This document shows positions 13,413 to 24,429 of a stretch of 64,000 nt of DNA, in pieces. Numbering within the stretch: position 1 is the stretch's first letter; every line of letters begins with the position of its first letter. The notes beneath the pieces are model-generated. The model worked only from the letters and a program-made list of their open reading frames with translations, had not been told where the DNA came from and searched no databases. Both the position numbers and the translations under genes were made by a program. The DNA is from Epiperipatus broadwayi (Eukaryota > Onychophora > Udeonychophora > Euonychophora > Peripatidae), in NCBI GenBank assembly GCA_028023455.1, contig JAQFVV010006274.1:5456001-5520000 (forward strand), in the 5' to 3' direction.

Positions 13413-13467
13413 CCAAAGCTCCTCACTGACAATGGCCACAAGCCAGAAACTAGTCTGGGGATATTGG
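13413..13467 (+). ncRNA. Hammerhead ribozyme with a core mutation (G8 to A)
   Basis: This is the inverted copy of the ribozyme at 12685-12739. Stem I, stem II (TGGC/GCCA), GAAA and the GUC cleavage triplet are kept. The box reads CTGACAA instead of CTGANGA, changing invariant G8 (position 13431) to A. G8 acts as general acid in hammerhead catalysis, so this copy is predicted to be inactive. Confidence 0.8.
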
Positions 13468-13684
13468 AGTAGGCATTAGATAGGTATTTTATTCACAAGC
13501 CTTCTGGCATTCATTGATTACTCTGGTTTTCACAGGGTGGCAATACTGTATGGAGAGTTTTGCTTTGTTTATATACATGTTAGGAAACGGAGCATGCATC
13601 ATCAGTTTCTTTCTGGTAAGAAAAAAAATCCGATTAATTATAAAATTAATATGCTTTATTTCAGCCAATTTCTCTTTCAGTTGT

Positions 13685-14368
13685 TGTATTTTAAAAGTTA
13701 TAAGCTTTTAGAATTTCGAAATTATGAGCTTGGTTTGATCAGTTTTACATTAATTCAACATGTGGTTATAGGCATATATTGTAATAAAATGTGTATTTTA
13801 GAAATTATAAGCTTTTAATATTTTGAAATTACAAGCTTGGTTTGATCAATTTTGTTATTTTGAGACATGGTTTTAGATATATATTGTAATAAAATTTGTA
13901 TTTTAGAAGTTATAAGCTTTTAGTAATTCGAAATTAAAAGCTTGGTTTGATCAGTTTTATGTTATTTCACCATGTAGTTATAGGCATAAACTGTAATAAA
14001 ATTTGTATTTTAGAAGTTGTAAGCTTGCTTGAATCAATTTTATTTATTTCAATATTGAGTAAAGTTATAAGCCTTTAGTATTTGAAAATTATAAACTTGG
14101 TTTGATCAGATTTCTACATATTTTGGATGATACTTTGATTCATCGAAAACATCCCAGCCCCCGCTTACTTTGGCACTTCCTGCCATTATTATTGTAATCA
14201 AATTCGTATTTTAGAAGTAATAATAAGCTTTTAGTATTTTTAAATTGGTTTGATCAATTTTATGTTTATTCAACATGTGGTTATAGGTATATATTCTAAT
14301 AAAAATTCATATTTTAGAAGTTATAAGCTTTTAGTATTTTTAAATTATTAGCTTGGTTTGATTGGATT
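13685..14368. repeat. Minisatellite, about 115-bp unit, roughly six copies
   Basis: Units contain the ordered blocks GTATTTTAGAAGTTATAAGC, TTTTAGTATTT, AAATTATAAGCTTGGTTTGA, TCAGTTTTATGTTATTTCAA, CATGTGGTTATAGGCATATA and TTGTAATAAAATT. The copies drift by about 10-20 percent. One interruption of about 90 bp occurs near 14120-14200. The array begins 100 bp right of the retrozyme insertion and is outside its duplication, so it belongs to the intron. Confidence 0.85.
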
Positions 14369-14379
14369 ATTTTAGAGTG

Positions 14380-14530
14380 TGATCTCCACCATTTTGAATT
14401 CTAAGGACCGCCTAAAATCACTGCTGACCCGTCCAAGGGATCTCATGTGGATTTTTCGATGCCATTTATCATTTAGATGTGTCAGTGGTGGTTTTGGGGA
14501 AATCTTTAGAATTCAGAATGGTCATTAATT
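14380..14530. repeat. Foldback element with about 60-bp inverted arms
   Basis: The left arm (14388-14443) starts ACCATTTTGAATTCTAAGGA. The right arm (14462-14522) is its imperfect reverse complement, ending AGAATTCAGAATGGT. The spacer is about 18 bp. A half copy is at 11707-11790. The family is not recognised; it is too short to code for anything. Confidence 0.7.
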
Positions 14531-15055
14531 GCAAGAATTGAACAACGTTTAGGTTTTTCTGTGCCATGTCCTTTGTCTCGTTGAGGTTATCTAGAATACA
14601 TTATTTGACATGTTACCTACTTCAAAGTACTGTTCAGATATACCATTTGACAAGGTTTTGCACCTTAAAACTTGACTACAGAAGTGTGTAAACCCTCTGA
14701 TAATCATTGCTTGGTCAAATCTTGTGATTTCAATAAAAAAAAAATTAAACTTTATTTACAATTAACGATTTATACATAATTGTAAGACACACACCTTCAC
14801 ACGACATTAAAAAAGTGGAAAGTGTGTGAAATTTGCATAAATAATTTACTGCGATGCGACAACACAACCTGCAATGTGTAGTACAACAGAACTGTTGTAT
14901 ATATGTAACACATGGCCACAAAAATATGTTCGACCGCGTAAACAGTATTTTTATGTGTTTTAGCACATAAATCATGCCATCAAGCTGCATGTGTGTCTAA
15001 TCAACAAATACCAAAAAAAAAATATGATTGTAACATTTTATTAACATTTATTTTA
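14531..15055. other. Unassigned intronic sequence
   Basis: This stretch is richer in G+C than its surroundings. It holds an 81-codon open frame on the minus strand (14745-14990) with no recognisable motif, no splice context and no similarity that I can name. I treat the frame as chance. Confidence 0.3.
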
Positions 15056-16149
15056 ATCAGTTTTCTTTTTCTCTTTATCTCTCTCCAAAAGAAAAGATAG
15101 TGTTTATCAAATCATTCTAATTAATCTGATTATCTTGTTTTCTTTTTGCAAAAAAAAGTTTAATTAGGAAGAAATGTCAAAAATTTTATGATTCTATTTT
15201 AAATTTTTAACTTGTTTTTCAAAGTCAGTGGTGAAAGACGGCAATAACTGAACTATTGTATTTGTAAAATTTGACATTGTTTATTACTAATTGCATCTTA
15301 TTAGAGGTAGATTGTGATTGTTTTGAGACAGGTTATTCTAAAAAAAATAAGATTGTGAATAAGTCAGAAGACCTTAGTGTCTTGTGAGAAACAATCAGGC
15401 TTAATTCAACTGTGGAATAAGACAATAAAAGAGAAGTTCTTGACACAGCTCCTTTTTTTAAAGAAGAAAGAAGAAATCTTATTTAAGCTTTTGATATTTT
15501 AACCAAGCTTTTAGTTAGTATACTATGAGTTTAGTTATAAAAATAGTTTCTACAATGAAAATCATGTGCTAAATTTAGCTAAAAGTTAGCATCACTTTCC
15601 TCTATGCAATTAGCCTCTAACAAAATATAAAGAAGTTACATCTGTAGTAATTTGCCACAAACCTTGTCTTCAACCAAGAGCATGAGTCTGTATGTGTTAG
15701 TCTCACCTGGAAAATTTAGTTAAATGGAAATGGATAAAATTTTGCTATTTGTTAACCTGGAAATACTGCATATCAAAAAGAGACAAATTAATTATGTATA
15801 TTGTGTACAAACCTTCAAGAAAAAAATTTACCTGAAAAATCTAGAAATTATGACTGAAAAGAAGGATTTCACAGAAGAATAAAATCATGGTTAAAGTTAT
15901 TTTTTGTGTGCATACTATATTTTCATTTATAGTAAAAAAAAGATTTTTTAATATAAAAGTAATTTTATAAAAGTAGGAATTTATCATTTTAAATGTTTTT
16001 ATTAAGTTAATATTTTCAAATTGTGAAGCATATTTTTTTTATTCCATTCAATTTTTCTCAAATTATGAGTTTTTTAGAAAAAAAATTTTTTTTTTAATTT
16101 AATTTTTAAAAAAAAAAACAAATATGTTTTTCTCTTTAGTCATTTATTT

Positions 16150-16255
16150 TTCTTGGTAGTTGAGAAGTCAGTGCAGCCGCATTGCAAGCAAGCAGTTGCT
16201 TACAGACAGTTGTTGCAGGTTCGCTTCCCCGCTGATGCTTTGACATATGGGAAAA
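16150..16255 (+). repeat. Possible tRNA-derived SINE fragment
   Basis: A GC-richer island has a weak A-box-like TGGTAGTTGAGA (near 16154) and a B-box-like GGTTCGCTTCC (16218-16228), 64 bp apart. It is absent from the paralogous segment at 24.4-26.9 kb, which fits a later insertion. There is no cloverleaf, so it is not a functional tRNA. Confidence 0.35.
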
Positions 16256-16281
16256 AAACTTAACAAAGGGTTAATTAAACT

Positions 16282-16447
16282 AAGTCAAAGATTGTTATCT
16301 TTGATTTTAAAAATAGTATTTTTCAAACTTTTGGATATTTAAAGAAATAAGTTAATGAATTAAAGGTTAAGTCAAAGATCTTTGATTTTAAAAATAGTGT
16401 TTTTTCAACTTTTGAATATTTAAAGAAATAACTTAATGAATTAAAAA
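16282..16447. repeat. Tandem duplication, 87-bp period
   Basis: Two head-to-tail copies start at 16282 and 16369 with AAGTCAAAGAT. They share TCTTTGATTTTAAAAATAGT and ATATTTAAAGAAATAA, followed by TTAATGAATTAAA. The few differences suggest a fairly recent local duplication. Confidence 0.8.
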
Positions 16448-17519
16448 TTAATAAATTTAATGAATAGAATTCGACTGATTAATATAATTTTTATGAAACT
16501 TTTTTTTTTGATAAAATAATATGTTTTGAAGATTCATATTATTGTCATTAGTTTTTATATATTGTTAATCAGTCATTAAATAATAGTTTAAAAATATTTT
16601 TTAGTGGTAATGTCTATTTTCCCAGCTATCTGTTACATGAATTGCAATATGTGTGTTGATTTCAATACAGTTTAGTGTTTTAAACCTATAAATTATTTAA
16701 AATTATTTAGAATAAGCTGATATATTTATTTATCTCTTGCTCACAGTAATAGTTTATAGAGTTCTTGCTTCCTCAGCTAGATTACAGCAGAATGGTTACA
16801 TATAAAGATTAGGGTTTATGTTAGTGTTTTGGATATTCAGATGATAACCCTGGATGGCACAAATGTATATCTTTTAAAGTCCATGAACTATATTTTTATT
16901 TTATTTTTTTTATTAGAAATTAAGTTTATAGTTGGTTGGTACATTAATGGTACTATATGATCAGAGCATTGATGATGATCAGCATATTTCTGTATCCCAG
17001 CATTATTTTTTATTGTTATATTCTGATGGGTTAGCACTTTAAGTCTACACATCCAAATTATTGTTTATACAACGAGTTTGGCGGTGGCTAGATAAGTAGC
17101 CTGTTTACAATGTACCTCTTTTATTCCTAGTGGACTCTTTTAAATCAAGTAACAAGGTTAACTGTTGATTTTTGACTGTTTTTGGTTGCTCATTCATGAT
17201 AATGATGATTTTATTATTTTTGTTTATTGCTAGATGAACTTTTAGTCTTATTTTTTGCTGTTGTCTCATGCTCATTTCTTTTATAATTAATTTTAGTTGT
17301 TTTATGGGGATGATGATAGTTTCCCATTCCATAATTTAGCCCTAAGGTGTGCACTATTACAAATGGTGATCAAATTGTGGGACCCTATAACTGTCTATCA
17401 CCCTTTTTCATTCCATACTATTACTATATGTATAGAATAAATTATATAGAATCACCATTTAAATATTCAAAGGATCAAGATTTGAGACTTAGTTTTAACA
17501 ATCTCCAAACACAAAATGA

Positions 17520-18600
17520 AAACTACGTTTAATAAATATAATAATCAATAATTAAAATCTCTCATTTTCAATCACATAAATATATATTTTTTTTAATATT
17601 AAGTTATTTCTATCCAAAGTATTGCATACAAGTTTAACTCTATGATTAATTTTCTTCATTATGTTTCCATATATATTAATAATATCAGCAAAGTAGTTAA
17701 AATTGCTAACTTTTTAAATTTATTATTATCAACTTCATTATTATTTTTTGAGAACATCCACAGAACATTACTTTAGTTTTTTTTTAGTATATATGTTTAG
17801 TCTTACTTTTTGACTTTCATTTGATAACTCTTGCTCATTTCCTAAAGATTTGAATCATTATTTGCAAAAACAATCACATCATCATCTTGTCTTAAAACAT
17901 AATACTGAAGTATTTATTTACATAGTGTTTAATAAAGCAACAATTAGGCTGATTTTATACACCCATTGTCTCCATCATCATAATCAATATACTATTTTGT
18001 TATCCTAAAATTTGTAATTTTAATTATTTTTATATTGTGTATGGCTTTTTCAAAAAAGTCGTTAATGTTATCTATATTAAGGATAGTTTAATATCTTTCT
18101 TTAAAAACTTTTCAATAAAAGTGGTCAGAAATTACTTGCTGAAATTGATTCATATACATTTACACTTTAGACTTAATGTTTGATATTTTTATTGTATGAG
18201 CATGTTAAAAATCTATGAGATAAAATTGGAATAATTCTATTGAGATATAATATTTGGCTTATTTTCAAATCTCAAGCAAAATTTAGATATACTTGGATAA
18301 GCATATACAGCCTTAATAATCTTTAAAAACTTTTGGAATTAAAATACTTTACAAATATGATCTAATTCATATATGTATAAAAGCACAAAAAAAGGAGAAA
18401 AAGATTAAAAGCAGTCAGACAAAATCAGCTGTTGCTCACTATATGATAATATTTATCCATTTTTTCCAATGATACTACTGTTTTGATCAAAATTACCATC
18501 CATTAGAAAAGCCTTTTTTAAATAAAGAATGCCAATCATTATTAGATGATTCCATATAACTTCAGATGGATTAGCTCATCTAAACAAATTTATTTTATAA
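17520..18600 (-). pseudogene. Degenerate RTE-type LINE fragment
   Basis: On the minus strand, broken frames match the better preserved RTE copy at 40.6-42.3 kb. They include DDVIVFANNDSN (motif C region, near 17880), a following SYQMKVKK segment, and a later piece reading ETN..RKLIIELNL that corresponds to GNIMEEINHRIKLG. Stops and shifts are frequent. The right limit is approximate because the more N-terminal part is barely readable. Confidence 0.65.
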
Positions 18601-19109
18601 TTAATCATAATTTGTATTAACAAAGCAGAATATATTATTTATTAGCGTGATATCATTTTCATTGCTTTAATTAAGTCTATTTTGTCCTAAAAAATAGATT
18701 GATATTATTAGCCTACAATTTTTTTTTCATAATACATACTGTCTAATTATCTGTAATTTCTTCAGCAGATTGACTTTTATATACTTAAAGAAAATTTTAA
18801 ATCTTAAATGATAATTAATATTTTATTTAATGTTTTATTGTACATTTATTTAGTAGTATTTTTAGGAAGTTCATAATACTTTTAATTGTAAGGTGAGGGG
18901 AAAAAAAGCTTCTTAATAAATTACATAACAATTAAACGGCTTGTTCTGTATACTATTTTTTTATGTGTGTACCTGGCGTATACTTAATAGCTAATTTAAA
19001 TGCTAGCAGTTTTTTTAATTCTTGAAAAGTTAAACGGAATATTAGGATGAAAATAAAGGTATTTTGAAAAGTAAAATAGTTTATTTTTACTTTTAACTGA
19101 TGTTAACAT

Positions 19110-19670
19110 AGATATTAATGATATCTTGAAAGAAGAGGAACATATCATCTGTGAGAGAATAATGACATTCTATATGGAGACTCTTCAATTGAGTTTTCAA
19201 AATATTTGAAAAATGAATCTATGCAGATTGCAAAAGGCTTTACCAAAGGCAGTTTTTAGTTGGCCATTAATTGAATTGAAGATGCTGAAATGTCATATAT
19301 AATTTTTTGAGATTTTTATTATTATTAATTCTTTATAGGTAAAATAAATTGCCAATGCTGAATGAAGGATGAGATTTTGCAGAGAATACAAATTCTAGAG
19401 GGATCTAATTTAGACAAGGGAAAGTATCATCTGTAGAGTGAAAAATGACATTCCCAGGTTAGAAGTATGGAGACTCTTGAATTGAGTTTTCAAAAGATTT
19501 GAAAAATGGATATATGCAGCTTGATCAAAGGCAGTTTTGTAGAGTACCCGATTGATTGAATTGAAGATGTTGGACAGACATATATAAATTTTTGAGATTG
19601 CCACAATGCTGAAGGGTGAAATTTTGCAGAGAATACAAATTTAAGAAGTATTCTAATTTAGATTTAATAG
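19110..19670. repeat. Diverged tandem duplication, about 250-300 bp unit
   Basis: Two head-to-tail copies (about 19110-19395 and 19396-19670) share TATCATCTGT, GGAGACTCTT, AATTGAGTTTTCAAAA, AAAGGCAGTTTT, GATTGAATTGAAGATG and TTTTGCAGAGAATACAAATT. On the minus strand one copy reads LYSLQNFTLQHCGNLKNLY, which has a leucine-rich-repeat rhythm. Stops and shifts interrupt every longer frame, so I do not call a gene. Confidence 0.65.
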
Positions 19671-19674
19671 TTGA

Positions 19675-21364
19675 ATTGCATAATAGTAACATAAGAGTAT
19701 TTTTCAAGAAGGATAAGTATCGAAACAAATATTATATTAGGTGCTTCTTTTGCAATTGATAGCTTATTATCTCTGATGAAGAATCTTTAGTAGGATGATT
19801 TCATTGAATTTTTTAATATAATTATTACATAGATTTTTAAATCTATGTTTTCAAGAATAATGAACATGAAGCCATTTAAATTTCATAAGAAATGTGAGAA
19901 TTTCTTTTTAAAATAAAAATTTATGTAATTCAATGGAGGTATATAATTTATTCTCTACTCTCATGATTAAAATAGATGTGTAAATGTATTTATAATGCAC
20001 AATTGAATATTTTATAAATTGCTGATGGAGTGGAATAGTAATAAAATTATATTTAGAATTTTAAATTGAATTTTTTTTTTTACAAAATTTAAATACAAGA
20101 GAAATGTATTACTAGCATCATTCTGATTGATCTGTATATTTAGACAAATTTTAATTCAAAATATTGTTATAGCTGAAGTATTATTACATATGCCTGAAAG
20201 ATTTTTTAATTTGATTACTTTTTTATAAAGTAAATGTTTGTCCAGAATGATAAATGGAAATTTGGCAAAGTTGATTCTAGACATAAAAACGTTATTGAAT
20301 TTAGGGTTTAGTTTTCTGAATCTTGATAGTGGATAATTTTGTTGAGCAAATAAAAAACTGAATGTATACAGTTTTAAAAACTTGTTTTAGTTTGGGTAAG
20401 CTAGACAGGATAGAAGATTTAGTATTAAAATATATGTATATATAAAATATATTTTGAATAAATGTTGTTTAATATATGTTAAAATTAATTTCATTTGTTT
20501 ATTTATTTTTTAATGTGATTGTTAAAAAATTTAACATTGCACATGTGGGTGCTTTACATGTTTGTAAGTCACTACCAAGATTATACTCTTTAAAAGGCGT
20601 ATAGTGTAGTTAGTTTTTTAGATAATAAAAGTACTTTGGAAGTTCAATTTAAAGTATTAAAAAAGAAAAGCGTGGAATTCAAAAAAATTTTTGTCTAATC
20701 AACCAGTACCTATTTTCATAATATTTCATGGCCAAAATTTAATACTTGTAAATATTCATTTATTTTTGAAATACTAGTTTGCTTAGTCAGTGGTTTATGA
20801 AATTTGAAAAGGTGATAGTTTATTTACATTTCATTGGTATTAATTTATTATAATGGCAGATATTTTTTATAACTTGAAATGTCAGTTTATTTTACTATCA
20901 TATCTGTTTATGTATGTTTGTATATATGCAAGTTAATATTGTATGTGTATGCATATAATATAATGCCATATACAGTCCATTTTTGATTCTTTGTAAAAGA
21001 TAAATAGTTTTACTATAATTTTTAATGATATTTATTATGGATAAAATTGATTAATTTTGGTATTAAAAGTTTAAATGTCATTATGTTTTTTATCCATTAG
21101 TATTATAATTGGTAAGTTTTGAGTTATAAACCAGTCAAAAAAAATGTATTAAATTATTAACATTTATTTTAAATATAATTAAAACAAACAATATATATAT
21201 ATTTATATATTATACATACAAGCTATTGCTTATTCCCACATTCAGTTTCTTTAATTAATAAATTATGCAAGGCAGATAAGCACTTTTAGCATTCATTTTG
21301 CTTTGGTAATACAAATTTTGGTGTATTTATTATTCACAGCATTACATGCTTTTCTTTATTCTAG
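19675..21364 (+). other. EML intron 1, 3' end: nothing recognised
   Basis: AT-rich intron sequence without identifiable elements, ending in the TTTCTTTATTCTAG acceptor of the next exon. Confidence 0.5.
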
Positions 21365-21463
21365 CACATTTGTTCATGATGACACACATTCTCTTACTAG
21401 ACGAGTAGGATCTTACAATACTTTATATGTGAATAAAGTATCTCCTGTGCACCATAAATCCTG
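21365..21463 (+). CDS. EML: EML-family exon 2 of those seen
   Basis: This 99-base exon lies between a TTCTTTATTCTAG acceptor and a TG/GTAAAT donor. Only one of the three frames is open. It is also the frame dictated by the upstream exon: AG plus C gives Ser, then TFVHDDTHSLTRRVG and SYNTLYVNKVSPVHHKS. It ends with two bases of a Cys codon that the microexon completes. The segment is polar and basic, with no known fold, and is consistent with the linker ahead of the HELP domain. Both junction phases agree with the neighbouring exons, which is the main support. Confidence 0.75.
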
Positions 21464-21780
21464 GTAAATAATTGAAATTATGGTGGTGGGCTTGCTAACT
21501 CATTATTGTTAATTATTTTATGTTATGTTTTGTTTTGCAAATTAATACTAACTTTATAATTTATACAATAAAACACATGGAATTTTAAAATAGAAATTAG
21601 GTTTAAATTTTTGGTAGTAACTTCATCGGCTATGCTAACAACTTGATTTCAAATCTGAGCCAGATAAAATTTGTGAAATTTTTTTCAGATTCCAATCAGG
21701 CTTAGGATGTTTTGTTAGATAATTGGATTATATCCAACTCGGCTAATCATTTAAACATTTGTTAATAAATAAGTATTATA

Positions 21781-23092
21781 CACCTGGGTCTCGTTTTATG
21801 CGGATTTATTTAATGCGATTTTGAAGTTATGCAATTCATGTTTCTTCTTAATATCTTTGTATGCGGTTTTCTTTTATGCGATAAAAATTATTAGATCAGA
21901 AGTTGAGCTCCGGTAATGAACTATTACTTTAAATATTATAAATTTCACACACTTACTCATCATATTTAAAGTAATAGTGCATTATCAGAGTTCAACTTCC
22001 ATCTAATAATTTCAATATTTTCAGCACTTTATAATAGTACTGTAATAGATTTTATGCAATAAAGAAGTTCATAATTCACTTAAAATCAGGATTTCCCCAT
22101 TTTATATACACACATTAAATTTTACAAGATTATAATGTAAATCTGTTCAAGCATTATAGATGCCTATACTATGCATGTTGTTGTTTTTGCATTTTAAATC
22201 ACATTCTATTTTTGCTTTTTTAAAAAAGAGTACGTAATCAATTAATCATTTAGTGTCTGCAAGTTTATTTTTAAAAGGTAAGTAACAGCGTTGGCACAAT
22301 TAAATTTGACAATTAAAAATTAAAATCTGATTTTTAATTGTAATTAACAATTTAAAAATTACGTAATGTGGTCTGAAATTAATGTGATCATGAAACAATG
22401 AAATTTGATTTTTAAACGGAATTGAAAATTAAAAAATTAAATACAAAAATAAGAATTTAATTTTTAATTGTTAGTTTTAATTAAATTTTGCCCAACAGTG
22501 GTGAGTAGGTGTCTTTTTATTATCATAAGTCTAAGTTCTTATTTTTATTTTAAACTTTTAGTTTATCCTTAATGGAGAGGAAAAAACACCCAAGAAAATG
22601 AATTTCTTTGGAAACAAAAATTTCAATTTTAGATCGCTTAGCTAAATGGGAAGGATCAACAGCGATTGGAAGAAGTTTTAGTTTGGCCGCATTCACTATA
22701 AGAGCAATTTAAAAAAATGAAGTTGGCACTAGTTGTATTTCCTTTTGTGACGAATCTGATTCTCAAATAGCAATAATAATTAAAATACCGTACATATATG
22801 AAAAAAATGTAAATTACGCATAAAAATATATTGTTTTGAATAAAATTAAATACTGTAGTTAATAAAAAAAAAAGTAAAAAAAGTTTGTCTTGTATGAATT
22901 TTTTTATTAGTCATATTTTATTTCCTTATTTTTTTTTATGCGAATTTTTAAGTATTTTTACATTGTTGCTTTGCTTTTATGCGATTTTTGGAAAATTATA
23001 GTATGTATCCCCCATTTTTCAAGGTAAGTTAAGTGTATTTTTGTGCGCGTTTTCTGAGGAATCTATCTACCGCATAAAATGAGACCCAGGTG
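21781..23092 (+). mobile_element. pogo/Tigger-like DNA transposon relic
   Basis: The ends are near-perfect 23-bp inverted repeats starting CACCTGGGTCTC and continuing TTTTATGCGG, flanked by TA on both sides as in Tc1/mariner-class insertions. Around 22572-22735 a broken + strand frame contains ISILDRLAKWEGSTAIGRSF followed by SLAAFTIRAI. That matches the N-terminal helix-turn-helix of pogo/Tigger (CENP-B type) transposases. No catalytic DDE domain remains, so the copy is internally deleted and inactive. A second copy of the family is split by nested insertions at 44755-53685. Confidence 0.8.
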
Positions 23093-23094
23093 TA

Positions 23095-24425
23095 TATATT
23101 TATTATTAGCTTGAATATAAAATAAAATTTGACAACTGCTCAAACTTTCATCATCACACAATTGGAAAATCTGATAAGTAATGATTTTTCTTCACAGTTT
23201 GTCTGGGAAAGGTTGTTTTGAGAGATCTTTGCCCTGCAGTGGATTATTTAAAATCTAAATTAGTGTATTCATTGTATATAATACATATATAACATTTGTG
23301 TTTGTGTAATAATATAATGTTTTATAAAATAATTGCTCTACCTTAAAAAAGCAAGGTATTAAGTCAGCCAAGGCAGACAAGATATAAGTAAGGCATTGTT
23401 TCATGTTGAATGTAACAGTGTTATACAAGAAAAGTTTAGAATTTTGCAACATATTCACAAACAAATGATAGCCAGAAAGTCTTGTTGCCTCTTCTATTTT
23501 TTTTTTTGGATATTATTATAAAGCAACATACTACTGTTTTATCTATATCTTGGACAACATTCTACATTTATTAGTTTATAAGAAAGACTACAGGAAGACT
23601 CTAGTAATGATAATACACATTTTTATCATGAACTGAACAAATAAAATGAAATTTAAAAAGAGGCAGATCTGTTTTAATTCTCATTGGCTTCAAATTGATT
23701 TTCATTGATTTTAAGTTTTTAAGATATCACAACTGAAAAAAGATGATAATTTTGTATAAATATTAACCATTAACATATCATCTATTTTATTTCAATTGCC
23801 AATGAAAATAATTTACAAACTTATTGATGAAATTAACAAAATTATTTTTTAATGACCCTCGTTTTATAGTGAAATTTTTTTATTATATATCTACAACATA
23901 AAATGATGCTCTGTTGAAAGTATGTTAAAAAATATATAATGATATTGTATTGTAAGCATCAATTACTCAATTCTTTAGAAGCTTTAAATTGTAAATTATA
24001 AACACTTGGTATGTATTTTTTTTTTTATACAGCAAATATTCGTTATTGATTTCACAAGTATACTCATTTCATATTGCTTACATTAACTCTAATATTACTG
24101 TCTAACTAGAAATTCAAATTCAGATTGTCTGACTTTCATTATACCAAATTAATGAACTTTTCTTAGCAAATTGCAAAATTCATAAAACATTTTTTTGCAG
24201 TCATTTTATAATTTATTTTTTAAATTATGAGAGTGATTTTTTTTTTTTTACAATTCAAAATACACTTTGAATTCTATTTCAATTCTAGTAATTAAAGTAT
24301 AGCAAACAATTGGGAGACATAGTTATTTTTAATAAACACATGAAAATAACATTATATTTTGATTTATCTTATGTGTATGTTTGAATATATATATTGTAAT
24401 AGTATGGAAAATAGAGGGTTATTAC
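23095..24425 (+). other. EML intron 2 sequence, nothing recognised
   Basis: AT-rich intronic DNA with short homopolymer runs. No exon, element end or repeat pairing was found. Confidence 0.45.
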
Positions 24426-24429
24426 AAGG

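Larger units (their letters stand above)
12517..13585. mobile_element. Retrozyme-like hammerhead array (457-bp unit, inverted copy)
   Basis: The insertion is flanked by a perfect 12-bp duplication, TACATGTTAGGA, at 12517-12528 and 13574-13585. Inside, a unit starting CCATTAAACATCACATGATC at 12529 restarts at 12986, giving a period of 457 bp. After about 50 bp the orientation flips near 13036. A partly duplicated inverted copy then runs to 13573. Each arm carries one hammerhead ribozyme. No protein is encoded. Tandem non-coding units with type I hammerheads, plus a target duplication, are the hallmarks of metazoan retrozymes, which are thought to move through self-cleaved, circularised RNA. 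The internal block CATATGGGTCTGAACTCAG has a counterpart in the 35.4-37.0 kb array, so both belong to one family. Confidence 0.75.
15060..17395 (+). repeat. Copy 1 of a 2.4-kb repeat, inverted at 24430-26892
   Basis: Read forward, this segment follows the reverse complement of 24430-26892 in the same order almost end to end. Shared landmarks are GAATAAGTCAGAAGACC, TAGTCTCACCTGGAAA, TCTTGCTCACAGTAATA, GAGTTCTTGCTTCCT and CAAATTGTGGGAC. The two differ by many substitutions and by local insertions (the SINE-like piece and the 87-bp duplication here, a foldback element in the other). No coding frame or terminal repeats were found. It is either a non-coding mobile element or an old inverted duplication. 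Confidence 0.8.
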
